From: Clostridium frigoris
GTDB lineage: Bacteria > Bacillota > Clostridia > Clostridiales > Clostridiaceae
Reading direction: 5' to 3'
Length of the DNA stretch: 64,000 bases
NCBI RefSeq assembly: GCF_018861865.1
Contig: NZ_JAHLDV010000006.1
Location: 90,667-154,666, forward strand
Shown: one piece after another, positions 24,879 to 34,468 of the stretch
Numbering within the stretch: position 1 is the stretch's first letter
Layout of the letters: every line of letters begins with the position of its first letter
The notes under the pieces: model-generated
What the model saw: the letters and a program-made list of their open reading frames with translations, nothing else
Databases searched by the model: none
Told to the model about the DNA's origin: nothing
Translations under genes and position numbers: made by a program

Positions 24879-26837
24879 TCAAATCTCCCTATGTTCCAAA
24901 GTTTTGATTTTCGCTCCTCTAGGTAGAGCTCTCATAACCACCTTTTCCCATGGGGTTCCTATTACTTGATCCATGACAGCTATTGCTCCACGGTCATCCT
25001 TTGTTCTAATTAATCTGCCACAACCTTGTTTTAACTTCAATCCCATTTCAGGGTAATCAACAGTTATAAGTGGATTCATCCCCTCTTCTTCTGCATCTTT
25101 GCGCCTCATTTCAATCAAAGGGTCTAGTGAAGGAAATGGAAGCTGCCAAACTACAACGAGAGATAAAGACTCCCCGGGCACATCAATTCCCTCCCAAAAG
25201 GTAGAACCTACTAATACAGATGTAACTTCCGCACGAAACTTTTGGACAAGATATCCTCGCTCACCTTTATCCTCCCATAAAACTTCAAAAGGTAGCGCGT
25301 ATCCACTAATTTCTTTTCTTATTTTCCTAACTTCCTTCAAAGAGTTAACAAGTATCAGCGCTCTTCCTCCATTTTCTTTCAGCAAACATAGTAATTGTTC
25401 AATTTTACGTGAAAACTTGGCACTGTCGGTGTCCTCAAATGATGGCTGATGTAAATAAACCACCACCTGCTTTTCAATATCAAAGGGACTTCCAACCGTT
25501 GATATTGCTGGATCCTTTAAACCCAGAGTCCTCATAAGGTAACCAAAATCACCCTTATCACTTAAAGTTCCTGAAGTAAACACCACAGGCAATTTTTTCG
25601 AAAATAAATGTTTATCTAGCATATTGCTCAAGTTCCGAGGAACTACCCAAAAGCTGCCGTCGGACCTATCTATCCAAGTAATAACCTCTGTACCTTTATT
25701 CCTACCAAACCTAGCTAAGGCTGTAATTGATAGTTCTATTTGAATTTCAAAGGTATGTAACGTGCTTTCCGGTAGCTCGTTTATGTATAGCTCTTCCTCA
25801 ATTTGTATCTCTAAGAGCAACCGATCTAGTGCCTTATGAAAAGTATCAGCTGCTTTCAGAAGTATATCATCGGTGCGAACCGCCAGACGCTCTGATTGCT
25901 CATCGTCTATTACGTTTTGATTAAGTTTTTCAAAAAAGTTAGAAGTGGCCTGGCTCAATGCAATTACACATGCAACCAGTGAAGTTCTTGCTCCCTGGAT
26001 TTCCTCTATCGAAAGGATAATATTATCAATATCCTCTTTGTGAATTTGTCTTCCAGCACCCATAGCTGCCGGCAGTATGACTTTATGGCCTTCATCAAAA
26101 ATCACCAGTGAGTAATCTGGAAGCATAGGCATTTTACCGTCTGCAATTCTTTCATCCCTTGTCCACAGGTCCTGAAAAAAGATACTATGATCAGCAATAA
26201 TTAAATCCTTGGAAGATCTGTAATGTTTCCGTGCCTTAACAAGCTTACAAAATCCTCTTCTGGTACAGGCATCACAGGGCATAGTTTCATCCCATCCAAT
26301 CTGTCTCCATACACTATCGGATATGTGCGGCATTTCTGAGCGTTCACCTTTTGTAGTCCTGGATAACCATTGATTAATCTCATCAGAGGCTGTTGCATCG
26401 CCAAACACTCCCCCTGTTCCACTAACTCTCTCATCACAAACATACTGATGAGGATCCTTTGCCATTGGCGCATCTATTTCTAATCCCAGTATTCGGGAAA
26501 GTGTTTGAATATCTCCCTTTGGCCCTGCCAGCTGTTCCTGAAGTGCTGTTGAGGCACATGCAATTACTACAGGTTTTCCGCTAAAACCAGCGTAGGCAAT
26601 TGCAGTGAGTAAGTAGGCGAAGGTCTTTCCGGTACCGACTTCAGCCTCAGCCAGATGAACTTTTTTATTACAAACTGCATCAGCAAGCTGAAACGCAGTA
26701 TATATTTGTTCATCACGTATCTCATATCCGTGTTTCGGAAGAATATCGTAAAAAATATCACCAATCCAATCCATCAACTTACTTGAAAACTCTTTTTTTG
26801 TTTTATAATCAAAGGTGTGCCTTATTTTCTTATGCAA
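24879..26837 (-). CDS. dinG: DinG-family ATP-dependent DNA helicase
   Basis: 652 residues of an XPD/DinG superfamily 2 helicase. Walker A is EAEVGTGKTFAYL, the DEGH box reads FDEGHK, iron-sulfur cluster cysteines are CDACTRRGFC with upstream Cys in the 130-200 region, and motifs V-VI are GSTFWEGIDVPGESL and GCGRLIRTKDDRGA. It has no N-terminal exonuclease domain. The segment is G+C-rich for this genome: I count about 42% in 25201-25260 and 47% in 25621-25680, against about 25-30% around it, so acquisition by transfer is likely. Palindromes lie just upstream. Confidence 0.9.
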   Translation of the reverse strand: MHKKIRHTFDYKTKKEFSSKLMDWIGDIFYDILPKHGYEIRDEQIYTAFQLADAVCNKKVHLAEAEVGTGKTFAYLLTAIAYAGFSGKPVVIACASTALQEQLAGPKGDIQTLSRILGLEIDAPMAKDPHQYVCDERVSGTGGVFGDATASDEINQWLSRTTKGERSEMPHISDSVWRQIGWDETMPCDACTRRGFCKLVKARKHYRSSKDLIIADHSIFFQDLWTRDERIADGKMPMLPDYSLVIFDEGHKVILPAAMGAGRQIHKEDIDNIILSIEEIQGARTSLVACVIALSQATSNFFEKLNQNVIDDEQSERLAVRTDDILLKAADTFHKALDRLLLEIQIEEELYINELPESTLHTFEIQIELSITALARFGRNKGTEVITWIDRSDGSFWVVPRNLSNMLDKHLFSKKLPVVFTSGTLSDKGDFGYLMRTLGLKDPAISTVGSPFDIEKQVVVYLHQPSFEDTDSAKFSRKIEQLLCLLKENGGRALILVNSLKEVRKIRKEISGYALPFEVLWEDKGERGYLVQKFRAEVTSVLVGSTFWEGIDVPGESLSLVVVWQLPFPSLDPLIEMRRKDAEEEGMNPLITVDYPEMGLKLKQGCGRLIRTKDDRGAIAVMDQVIGTPWEKVVMRALPRGAKIKTLEHREI

Positions 26838-26857
26838 AATTTTATCCTCCTGTTAAC

Positions 26858-26918
26858 CTATGGAATACCATAGAAAATATTATGTGAAACTTTACTTTCA
26901 GTTATGTACATGCACATA
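26858..26918 (-). promoter_or_regulatory. Palindromes in the dinG upstream region
   Basis: CTATGG-AATA-CCATAG (26858-26873) is a perfect inverted repeat 21 bases upstream of the dinG start and just before its AGGAGG site. TATGTACATGCACATA (26903-26918) is an imperfect palindrome further upstream. They could be repressor sites; neither matches the Gram-positive LexA box (GAAC-N4-GTTC). Confidence 0.35.
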
Positions 26919-27214
26919 GTTTTTCTTTATACACTAAACATAACTACCCTTACATTCTAAACTTTTTCAATAAGTATTATAACATTAACAATGGAGAAAA
27001 AATTACATCTTTTAATAATTCTAATTTTGAATCTCCACCTGTTTATTAAAATTAGTTAAATTTAATAAATATCTTGTTAAATTTAACTAGTTTTTAATTA
27101 AGTTATTTACTACTGCCTTGAACATTCCTGTTATTTATAGTTAAGACTAAATGAGCTATTGCAAATATTTAACATCACCCGGGAAATTTTCCGATTACCT
27201 TTCCACTTGAGGAG

Positions 27215-27258
27215 CAAAAAAAAATAAAAGCACAGATAATATAACTTGACCTGTGCTT
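27215..27258 (-). terminator. Rho-independent terminator after rlmD
   Basis: On the minus strand AAGCACAG pairs with CTGTGCTT and is followed by TTATTTTTTTT. Position and orientation fit the end of the rlmD transcript. Confidence 0.85.
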
Positions 27259-27373
27259 AATTAATGCAATTTTTTAATTAAAATCGTCTTGGACATAATA
27301 ATATTGCCACCATAAAATAATTTACGGTGGCAAATGGACGGTTTTGAGTTAAATATTCACTTGTTAAACCCTG

Positions 27374-28729
27374 TTATAGCTTCACTATATCAACAATAGT
27401 CTCTATATGAGGGGTATGAGGGAACATATCCATAAGTATTACTTTATTCACCTTATATCCGTTATTAATCATTTCTTTTAAATCAACAACTAAACTTTTA
27501 GGATTACATGAAACATAAACTATGTGCGGCGCATCAAATTTTATTACATAATCTAATGCTGTAGGATGAACGCCTGCTCTTGGAGGATCCAAGATAATGC
27601 TATCTGGTTTATCTTGTACATCTTTTATAACTTTCGCTACATCCCCTGCTATAAACTCACAATTATCTAATCCATTAATTCTTGCATTTTCATTTGCAGC
27701 AGCAACTGCTTCTTCTATTAATTCAATTCCCAAAACTTTTTTAGCTTTAGCTGCAACAATTTGACCTATAGTTCCTGTTCCACAATATAAATCAAACACA
27801 ACTTTTGATTCTGAATCACCTAAAAAATCTCTAACTATACTATAGAGCTTTTCTGCACCTTTTGAATTTGTTTGAAAAAAAGCAAAAGGATTTATTTTAA
27901 ACTTAAGATCTAATATGTTTTCCATAATATATTCTTTTCCGTATAATAGTTCAGTTTTATCAGCTTGAACTATATCCGATAGTGAATCATTATATGTATG
28001 CATTACTCCTGTAATAACTCCATCACATTTTAATTCTTTAAGCTTATTCGTAATTTCACTAAGATCTAAATCTATCTGTGATGTGGTTACTAAATTCACC
28101 AATATTTCGCCAGTGTTTTTAGCCTTTCGAATCACTAAGTTTCTTAAATAACCCTTTCGCTCCATTACATTATAATGTGGTAATTTTAACTCTGTAAAAT
28201 AATTTAATACTAATTTTAAAATTTCTCTAAAATCTACATCTACTATTTTGCAATCATCAACAGTAACTATGCTAAAACTTCTTCCTTTTGTATGCATACC
28301 TAAAGTTAACTCTTCATTTTTTCTAAAATCACCAAAAGTGAATTCCATCTTATTTCTATACTCAAATTGCTCAGGGCTCTGCTGTATACCCAAAAATTCA
28401 AAATCTTTTATCTCTGCCTCTGCAAACAATTTTAATACCTGTTGCTTTTTAAATTCTAATTGTTTTTCATAAGAAAGAAATTGATGGCTACATCCTCCAC
28501 AAAATTCGGTGATTTTGCAACGAGGTTCAACTTTATAGTCTACATCTTCAAGTATTTTCACAAGTTTTGCCTCTACTACAAACTGCTTCTTTCTTGATAC
28601 TTTAGCAATTACCTTTTGACCTGGCAATGTGTTTTTAATCAGTACCTTTTCACCTTCATAGTATGCTATTCCCTGCGCTGGAAATTCTAACTCTTCTATA
28701 TCAAATTCATATTCTTTTCTTTTTTGCAT
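27374..28729 (-). CDS. rlmD: 23S rRNA (uracil-C5)-methyltransferase, RlmD/RumA family
   Basis: 451 residues. An N-terminal TRAM domain (about 1-60) is followed by an iron-sulfur motif C-x5-C-G-G-C ([13 protein letters not shown] with a later Cys), then a class I methyltransferase domain with [21 protein letters not shown] and the catalytic cysteine in YVSCNPKSL. These identify the family that makes m5U in 23S rRNA (position 1939 in E. coli numbering, or 747/1939 in Gram-positives). Complete and normal in length. Confidence 0.92.
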   Translation of the reverse strand: MQKRKEYEFDIEELEFPAQGIAYYEGEKVLIKNTLPGQKVIAKVSRKKQFVVEAKLVKILEDVDYKVEPRCKITEFCGGCSHQFLSYEKQLEFKKQQVLKLFAEAEIKDFEFLGIQQSPEQFEYRNKMEFTFGDFRKNEELTLGMHTKGRSFSIVTVDDCKIVDVDFREILKLVLNYFTELKLPHYNVMERKGYLRNLVIRKAKNTGEILVNLVTTSQIDLDLSEITNKLKELKCDGVITGVMHTYNDSLSDIVQADKTELLYGKEYIMENILDLKFKINPFAFFQTNSKGAEKLYSIVRDFLGDSESKVVFDLYCGTGTIGQIVAAKAKKVLGIELIEEAVAAANENARINGLDNCEFIAGDVAKVIKDVQDKPDSIILDPPRAGVHPTALDYVIKFDAPHIVYVSCNPKSLVVDLKEMINNGYKVNKVILMDMFPHTPHIETIVDIVKL

Positions 28730-28746
28730 ATTTTTTTCACAAACTC

Positions 28747-29094
28747 CTATCGTTTAGTAATAAATAATCCTGATGCTTTTTTTCCAAATGTAGCTGACGT
28801 TTTTCCACTTTCCATAATACTCATGTATAATACCATAATAACCATAAAAATCACAAATATCATTCCAAATTTTTGCGTAAATGCGTATCCTGATATTCTA
28901 AGTATAGTATCTATTATAAATACCACTAATGTTGATGTCACACCTACAACTATTAGATCTATAAGGCTTGCCATAAAAGTGTTTAAAAAAGTAGGTCTTG
29001 ATGCATTATTTGAATTAGATTTAACTAATTTTTCATCTTTCATTGCTAATTGACCGTCTTCATTATTTGCATTTTTCCCTTCTTGTTCTAACAT
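28747..29094 (-). CDS. RDD-family membrane protein
   Basis: 115 residues: an acidic, polar N-terminal tail (about 1-33), two membrane segments (about 40-62 and 70-92) and a C-terminal [13 protein letters not shown], which resembles the RDD family end (TLGK). The start RD-type residue pattern is [10 protein letters not shown]. Function is unknown; relatives include ion-transport-linked proteins. ATG 29094 follows TAGGAGGAATTAGA, so an upstream in-frame ATG at 29112 is not used. Confidence 0.65.
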   Translation of the reverse strand: MLEQEGKNANNEDGQLAMKDEKLVKSNSNNASRPTFLNTFMASLIDLIVVGVTSTLVVFIIDTILRISGYAFTQKFGMIFVIFMVIMVLYMSIMESGKTSATFGKKASGLFITKR

Positions 29095-29448
29095 TCTAAT
29101 TCCTCCTATCATATATTATTATTTTTGTTAACTTTTATTTTTCTTAATTCCTCATTTGAAATAATTATAATTTTACTCCACCTATATATAATACGTATTT
29201 TTGACATATAAATCAATAGTTTATTAAGTATCTTCATGTATTTACCAGTTGTTTTTGGGTATTTGGATTTATAAGTGTCCTTGGTTTTAACTTTAAAATT
29301 TCTAATAAAAGAGGCAGATGATTATTAAAATGGACCCTATAAGGTAGACAGTTAAAAAAAGAGGCATTCTTGTCTCAATAAATTAACTGACTCTATATTA
29401 TAGGGTCTTTTTTGTTATACTTAATACATCAAGTTAGGGAGTGTTGCT

Positions 29449-29901
29449 ATGTCGAAAAGTTATTTTACTGAAGAACAACAGAGCGAACTTCGGCAGAATG
29501 CATACGTTCAGAAGGTAAGCGCAAAATCAATTACTTATACAAAAAAATTTAAAGAAGAATTCGAGGAAGAATATCGTGGTGGAAAACTTCCGGTGCAAAT
29601 TTTAGAGGATATGGGTTTTGATCATCTTCTACTTGGAAGGAGACGAAGAGACAGTATTGTAACCCGAATGAAACGTTGTGAGTTACGGCCGGAAGGCTTT
29701 GAAGATACAAGGAAGAATAACTCTGGGCGTCCTGTCACAAAGCAACTCACTGATACTGAAAAAATTAAACGATTAGAGCAGAAAATCTTATATTTAAATC
29801 AAGAAAATGAGTTCCTAAAAAAAAATACTCAAATGGACCGGGAGGCAAACTGGGAATACAAGCGAAGGCACCCATCAAATACAAACTCATTGAAAAAATG
29901 A
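29449..29901 (+). CDS. IS3-family transposase, OrfA (helix-turn-helix protein)
   Basis: 150 residues. An N-terminal DNA-binding region with a helix-turn-helix is followed by a leucine-zipper-like coiled coil (TEKIKRLEQKILYLNQENEFLKKN) typical of IS150-group OrfA. An A9 run at 29817-29825 within the coiled-coil end allows a -1 shift into a frame that stays open to OrfB, so an OrfAB transposase can be made. OrfA overlaps the OrfB start by ATGA. Start ATG follows TTAGGGAGTG. Confidence 0.9.
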   Translation: MSKSYFTEEQQSELRQNAYVQKVSAKSITYTKKFKEEFEEEYRGGKLPVQILEDMGFDHLLLGRRRRDSIVTRMKRCELRPEGFEDTRKNNSGRPVTKQLTDTEKIKRLEQKILYLNQENEFLKKNTQMDREANWEYKRRHPSNTNSLKK

Positions 29902-30782
29902 TTGAATGGGATAACAACCTCTTAAACATCAGTTTGCTCTGCCATACAGCTGAAGTATCACGTTCAGGATATTACCGCTGGCAAAACAATATAGATACAA
30001 GAAATGAGAATCAAGAACAAGACAAAAGAGATTTTGAACTGATTCTAGAAGCGTATAAGTTTCGTGGTTATGATAAGGGTTCACGGGGAATACATATGCG
30101 CCTTCTGAATCAAGGAATTAGAATGAACCGCAAGAAAATACAGCGCCTTATGAACAAATACAGGCTAATATGTCCAATACGCAAAGCAAATCCATATCGA
30201 CGTATGGCAAAAGCCATGAAAACTAACAATGTTTCTGAAAACCTGGTGAATGGAGAGTTCCAAGAGCATGGTCCTGGTATGATACTACTCACTGATATAA
30301 CATACCTTTTCTATAATCATGGCTCTAAGGCATATCTTTCAGTCATTAAGGATGCTTGTACTAAACAGGTAATGGCGTATGTTGTTAGCGAATCATTAGC
30401 AGTAGATTTTGTGCTTGAAACAGTAAATATACTTATACAAAATCATGGAATTTCATTAAGCGAAGAAACGATCCTACATTCCGATCAGGGATGTCATTAT
30501 ACCAGCATATCTTTTCGACAGCTTTTAAAAGATAAGAAACTACGCCAATCTATGTCTAGACGAGGTAACTGTTGGGACAATGCTCCACAGGAATCATTTT
30601 TTGGCCATATGAAGGATGAAATACATCTTGAAAGATGCTATAACATCTTGGATTTAAAGCTTGTGGTTGATGATTATATGGATTATTACAACAATGACCG
30701 CTATCAATGGGGACTAGCAAAATTATCACCAAATCAATATGCCACTTACTTAAAAAGTGGTGAATATCCTATAAAAATATAG
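29898..30782 (+). CDS. IS3-family transposase, OrfB (DDE catalytic domain)
   Basis: 294 residues with the rve integrase fold: an N-terminal HTH-like part (ISLLCHTAEVSRSGYYRW), catalytic D in LLTDITYL, second D in LHSDQGCHYTS and E in APQESFFGHMK, completing the DDE triad, and a C-terminal YNNDRYQWGLAKLSPNQY tail typical of IS3 (YN.R.Q..L..LSP..Y). It appears intact, so the element could be active. It overlaps OrfA by 4 bases in the -1 frame. Confidence 0.92.
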   Translation: MIEWDNNLLNISLLCHTAEVSRSGYYRWQNNIDTRNENQEQDKRDFELILEAYKFRGYDKGSRGIHMRLLNQGIRMNRKKIQRLMNKYRLICPIRKANPYRRMAKAMKTNNVSENLVNGEFQEHGPGMILLTDITYLFYNHGSKAYLSVIKDACTKQVMAYVVSESLAVDFVLETVNILIQNHGISLSEETILHSDQGCHYTSISFRQLLKDKKLRQSMSRRGNCWDNAPQESFFGHMKDEIHLERCYNILDLKLVVDDYMDYYNNDRYQWGLAKLSPNQYATYLKSGEYPIKI

Positions 30783-30785
30783 AAA

Positions 30786-30821
30786 AATACCCTCATATCA
30801 TGTTTATGACAGGAGGGTATT
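30786..30821. terminator. Hairpin terminator inside the right end of the insertion sequence
   Basis: AATACCCTC pairs with GAGGGTATT downstream of OrfB; the plus strand continues with CTATTTAAGCCTCTTTT. It ends the transposase transcript. Confidence 0.7.
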
Positions 30822-30893
30822 CTATTTAAGCCTCTTTTTTTAAAATGTCCTTGACAAAGGGTCTACTTTATATTTCATCCGCCTCTTTTATTT

Positions 30894-32138
30894 CTATTTT
30901 CCAATATCTTTTCTATAATACATCCCATCAAACTGAACTTTTTTCATATCAGAGTAAGCTATTTCCCTTGCTTTTTCTAGTGTTCCACCAAACCCTGTTA
31001 TTCCTAGAACTCTTCCACCGTTTGTCTTTAAAAGACCATTATCACCAGTTGCACCTGCTAAAAACAATTTACCTTCTAATTCTCCATCTTCACATATTTC
31101 ATATCCTGTATTATATTTTCCAGGATAACCTTTTGATGCAGCAATTAGGCAACAAGAATATCCATCATTCCACTGCAAGTTAAAATTTTTAAGTTCTCCA
31201 TCTATTGCGCTCATTATAAGTTTCGTAAAATCACTCTTCATAAGTGGAAGCACCGCTTGTGTTTCAGGGTCTCCAAATCTTACATTATATTCAAGCAAAT
31301 ATACACCTTTTTTAGTTATCATTATGCCGAAAAATATTATACCCCTATAATCCATTTTTTCTTCTTGAATTCCTTTAAGAGTTGGCAATAATATATTTTT
31401 GTGAAATTCATCTAATACTTCTTTAGTACAGTATGGATTCGGTGCTATAGCTCCCATTCCTCCTGTATTAGGTCCTACTCCCCCATCAAATATCTGTTTA
31501 TGATCTTTTGAAGATACAAATGGGAGTATAATTTTCCCGTCTGTTATAGAGAGTATAGATGCCTCAACACCTTCCAAAAATTCTTCTATTATAATTTTCT
31601 TCCCACTGCCTTTAAATATATCCACTACCATAAAGTCATTTATACTACTTTTAGCCTCAGAAAAATTACTGCAAATAACTACCCCTTTACCTGCAGCTAG
31701 TCCATCAGCCTTAATTACTATAGGATATTCACAATTTTTAAGATAATCTATAGCTTTAGTCTCATCTTCAAATACCTCATATGCGGCTGTTTTTATTCCG
31801 TATTTTTTCATAAATTCTTTTGAATAGGATTTACTTCCTTCAAGTCTTGCAGCTTTCGCGCTTGGTCCTAATATTTTAAGTCCCTTTTCATTAAACTTAT
31901 CTACTATTCCTTGAACAAGCCACTCCTCTGATCCAACAATTGTAATATCTATCTTGTGTTCAATAGCAAATGCCAAAAGCTCATCCATTTGCGTAATATT
32001 AATATTCTCACACTTATTTTCTCTATATGTACCGCCATTACCAGGTGCACAATAAACCGTCTGAACATGGTCATTTTCTGCGACCTTGGATGCTAAAGCA
32101 TGTTCACGTCCACCAGAACCAATAATTAATACCTTCAT
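30894..32138 (-). CDS. purD: Phosphoribosylamine-glycine ligase (PurD)
   Basis: Makes GAR from phosphoribosylamine, glycine and ATP, step 2 of purine synthesis. 414 residues with the GSGGREHALA start, ATP-grasp domain AYEVFEDETKAIDYLK, IIEEFLEGVEASILSI and NVRFGDPETQAVLPLM. It is the last gene of the operon. The stop codon TAG (30894-30896) partly coincides with the 3-base repeat flanking the insertion sequence, so the coding sequence is intact but its native downstream region is gone. Confidence 0.96.
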   Translation of the reverse strand: MKVLIIGSGGREHALASKVAENDHVQTVYCAPGNGGTYRENKCENINITQMDELLAFAIEHKIDITIVGSEEWLVQGIVDKFNEKGLKILGPSAKAARLEGSKSYSKEFMKKYGIKTAAYEVFEDETKAIDYLKNCEYPIVIKADGLAAGKGVVICSNFSEAKSSINDFMVVDIFKGSGKKIIIEEFLEGVEASILSITDGKIILPFVSSKDHKQIFDGGVGPNTGGMGAIAPNPYCTKEVLDEFHKNILLPTLKGIQEEKMDYRGIIFFGIMITKKGVYLLEYNVRFGDPETQAVLPLMKSDFTKLIMSAIDGELKNFNLQWNDGYSCCLIAASKGYPGKYNTGYEICEDGELEGKLFLAGATGDNGLLKTNGGRVLGITGFGGTLEKAREIAYSDMKKVQFDGMYYRKDIGK

Positions 32139-32164
32139 TATTCCATCTCCTTTATCTCTATAAA

Positions 32165-32301
32165 CTAAATCATCTCCTGCGGAGCTGCAAATTAACGACT
32201 TCAGAAGGAGATTTATACTCCAACTGTAATTTTATTTCCACTAAGGTAATTAACTCCCACTTATATAAGTGAGAGTTAATTACCTTCTGAAATGTCGTTA
32301 A
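32165..32301 (-). repeat. Inverted-repeat element, copy B (inside the pur operon)
   Basis: The reverse complement of the same element as 6635-6772: on the minus strand it starts TTAACGACATTTCAGAAGG and ends GCAGGAGATGATTTAG. The right arm CCTTCTGAAGTCGTTAA is fully conserved. It fills the gap between purH (upstream) and purD (downstream), so the operon mRNA would carry its hairpins. An additional inverted pair TAATTAACTC / GAGTTAATTA is visible within. Confidence 0.85.
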
Positions 32302-32342
32302 AATTGATGGAATAACTAAGTTATCCCATCATGAAATTATTA

Positions 32343-33845
32343 TTAGTGCTTAAAATGTCTAATTCCCGTAAATACCATAGCAATATCATTTTTATCACAC
32401 ATCTCTATTGATTGTACATCTTTAATTGAACCACCTGGTTGAATTATTGCTTTTATATTATATTTTGCAGCAAGTTCTACAACGTCTCCAAATGGGAAGA
32501 ATGCATCTGATGCCATAACAGTTGCATCTACTCCTCTTTCTAAGGCATGCTCTGCCGCCCATATTCTATTAACTTGGCCTACCCCGATTCCTTTAGTGAC
32601 ACCATCTTTAACTACTACAATGGCATTAGATTTAACATATTTAACTACTTTCATAGCAAATATTAAATCTTTTACTTCTTCCTGGGTCGGACTCTTTTTA
32701 GTAACTACTTTTATTTCATCTACTAATTTATTATCTGCACTTTGTACTAATAAGCCGCCATCGACATTAACCATATTCATAGTGCCTTCTGATTTATGTA
32801 AACACTTAACAACTCTTAAATTTTTCTTACCTTTTAATACTTCTAATGCATCATCATCAAATTCTGGTGCAATAATCACCTCTAAAAATATCTTTTTAAG
32901 CTCAAGAGCAGTTTCTTTATCAACTTTTCTATTAAACGCAACAATACCACCAAATATAGACATTGGATCACATTCATACGCCTTTTTATAAGTATCAAGT
33001 GTACTATCACCTATGGCCACACCACATGGCGTGTTATGCTTTAGAGCGCAGCAAGCAATTTCATCGAAATCACATACTACTTTCCATGCAATATCCATGT
33101 CTTTTATATTATTATAAGATAATTCCTTGCCATTTAACTGTTCAAAATTTTTCATTGCTCCATTTCCAGTTGTTTTAACATAATAAGCTGCACTTTGATG
33201 AGGATTCTCTCCATATCTTAAATCCATTTGTTTTTTATATGATACAGAAAAATAGTCTGGGTAAGACTGCTCGCCTAGTAAAAACTCACTAATAGCTGCA
33301 TCATAAGCTGATACTAAATTAAACACTTTACCTGCTAGGTGTTTTCTAGTCTCAAAATCTACTTCTTCTTTAGCATCCATTTTCTTTATTATGTTTTCAT
33401 AATCTGTTGCATCACTAAGTACAATAACATCTTTAAAGTTTTTAGCTGCTGCTCTTAGCATTGTTGGTCCACCAATATCAATGAATTCAACTTTCTCCTC
33501 AAAACTTATATCTTCGCTCACTTTATCAAAGAAAGGATAAAGATTAACTACTACCATATCAATAGGTTTTATTCCTTTAGCTTTAATAGTTGCCATATGC
33601 TCTTTATTATCACGTACTGCAAGTATTCCACTATGAATAACTGGATGTAATGTTTTAACTCTTCCATCTAATATTTCTTCAAATCCTGTAACATCAGAAA
33701 TCTCTACAACTTTTATGCCATTTTCTTTTAAATACTTAAACGTTCCACCTGTAGATATAATCTCTACTCCATTGTTTTGAAGTGATGTTGCAAGATCTAA
33801 AATATTTGCTTTATCAAACACACTTATAAGTGCTGTTTTAATCAT
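32343..33845 (-). CDS. purH: Bifunctional AICAR transformylase/IMP cyclohydrolase (PurH)
   Basis: Last two steps to IMP. 500 residues: the N-terminal IMP cyclohydrolase domain ([16 protein letters not shown] ... [17 protein letters not shown] in modified form, ATGFEEI-type) and the C-terminal transformylase domain (FVLKYNPHQ-type [11 protein letters not shown] and [10 protein letters not shown]). The start ATG 33845 follows AAAGGTGG; the in-frame ATG at 33863 precedes that site and is not used. Separated from purN by 14 bases. Confidence 0.95.
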   Translation of the reverse strand: MIKTALISVFDKANILDLATSLQNNGVEIISTGGTFKYLKENGIKVVEISDVTGFEEILDGRVKTLHPVIHSGILAVRDNKEHMATIKAKGIKPIDMVVVNLYPFFDKVSEDISFEEKVEFIDIGGPTMLRAAAKNFKDVIVLSDATDYENIIKKMDAKEEVDFETRKHLAGKVFNLVSAYDAAISEFLLGEQSYPDYFSVSYKKQMDLRYGENPHQSAAYYVKTTGNGAMKNFEQLNGKELSYNNIKDMDIAWKVVCDFDEIACCALKHNTPCGVAIGDSTLDTYKKAYECDPMSIFGGIVAFNRKVDKETALELKKIFLEVIIAPEFDDDALEVLKGKKNLRVVKCLHKSEGTMNMVNVDGGLLVQSADNKLVDEIKVVTKKSPTQEEVKDLIFAMKVVKYVKSNAIVVVKDGVTKGIGVGQVNRIWAAEHALERGVDATVMASDAFFPFGDVVELAAKYNIKAIIQPGGSIKDVQSIEMCDKNDIAMVFTGIRHFKH

Positions 33846-33859
33846 TAAAATTCCACCTT

Positions 33860-34468
33860 TCATATACCTAGTACTTTTCTTCCTTCAATCCTTATTTTTC
33901 CCTCACTTATATATTTAATAGCTTCAGGTAGTGCCTTATGTTCCTCTTCTAAAACTCTTAGTTGTAACTCTTTAGCTGTATCTTCACTGAAAACAGGTAC
34001 AACATTTTGAATTATTATTGGTCCTGAGTCTGTTCCCTCATCTACAAAATGGACAGTGCACCCTGAAACTTTAACTCCATATTCTATAGCCTTCTCATGT
34101 ACTTTTAATCCATACATACCACCACCACAAAATGATGGGATAAGAGCTGGATGTATATTTATGATTTTACCCTTAAATACTGAGAGAAGTTCCCCTTGAA
34201 GTATAGATAAAAAACCAGCCAACACTATTAAATCTACCTTTTTATCTAAAATTTTTAATATTTCATCTGACATATTTTCCTTATACTGCTTTCTATCTAA
34301 TATGTACGTTTTTATATTTTTAGCTTTTGCCCTATCTATACCGTATGCATCTTTTTTATCACTAATTACTACTTCTATAGAACAGTTTAAGTCTCCACTT
34401 TCTATATTATCTATAATGGATTGAAGATTGCTTCCGCCACCTGAGACCAATACGGCTATTTTAAGCAA
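33860..34468 (-). CDS. purN: Glycinamide ribonucleotide formyltransferase (PurN)
   Basis: Step 3, transfers formyl from 10-formyl-THF to GAR. 202 residues with [15 protein letters not shown], the active-site region LAGFLSIL, the catalytic [12 protein letters not shown] (Asn-His) and [13 protein letters not shown] (Asp). It starts at TTG 34468 with a GGAGG site 9 bases upstream, overlapping the 3' end of purM by 13 bases, so translation is coupled. The family and the frame are unambiguous. Confidence 0.94.
   Translation of the reverse strand: MLKIAVLVSGGGSNLQSIIDNIESGDLNCSIEVVISDKKDAYGIDRAKAKNIKTYILDRKQYKENMSDEILKILDKKVDLIVLAGFLSILQGELLSVFKGKIINIHPALIPSFCGGGMYGLKVHEKAIEYGVKVSGCTVHFVDEGTDSGPIIIQNVVPVFSEDTAKELQLRVLEEEHKALPEAIKYISEGKIRIEGRKVLGI

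Larger units (their letters stand above)
26838..27373. other. 536-base gap upstream of dinG with several inverted repeats
   Basis: No gene is supported. It holds the dinG promoter region with two palindromes (26858-26873 and 26903-26918), a perfect 13-base inverted pair at 27053-27089, a terminator at 27215-27258 (AAGCACAG with CTGTGCTT and a T-run on the minus strand) for rlmD, and another hairpin at 27304-27333 (TTGCCACC with GGTGGCAA). Confidence 0.75.
29304..30892 (+). mobile_element. IS3-family insertion sequence (IS150-like), complete
   Basis: A 1589-base element with two transposase genes. Its ends are inverted: AATAAAAGAGGC at 29304-29315 and its complement at 30881-30892, and similarity between the ends continues inward for about 60 bases, including a second inward AAAAAGAGGC at each end. 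A 3-base direct repeat TCT flanks it (29301-29303 and 30893-30895), as expected for the family. It lies exactly at the purD stop codon. Boundaries are read from the sequence; family ends usually begin with TG, which here would be at 29319 and 30877. Confidence 0.85.

Noticed and set aside
26201..26473. A 90-codon frame on the minus strand inside dinG
   Set aside because: It lies within the dinG coding sequence in another frame, and dinG has the conserved helicase motifs throughout.
27121..27235. A GC-richer stretch in the dinG-rlmD gap, considered as a metabolite riboswitch
   Set aside because: It fits no aptamer core I know (no TPP, SAM, c-di-GMP or THF motif), and the only firm structure is the rlmD terminator.
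30851..30880. TTGACA with a possible TATATT as an outward promoter of the insertion sequence
   Set aside because: The spacer is about 14 bases, too short, and transcription would run antisense to purD.
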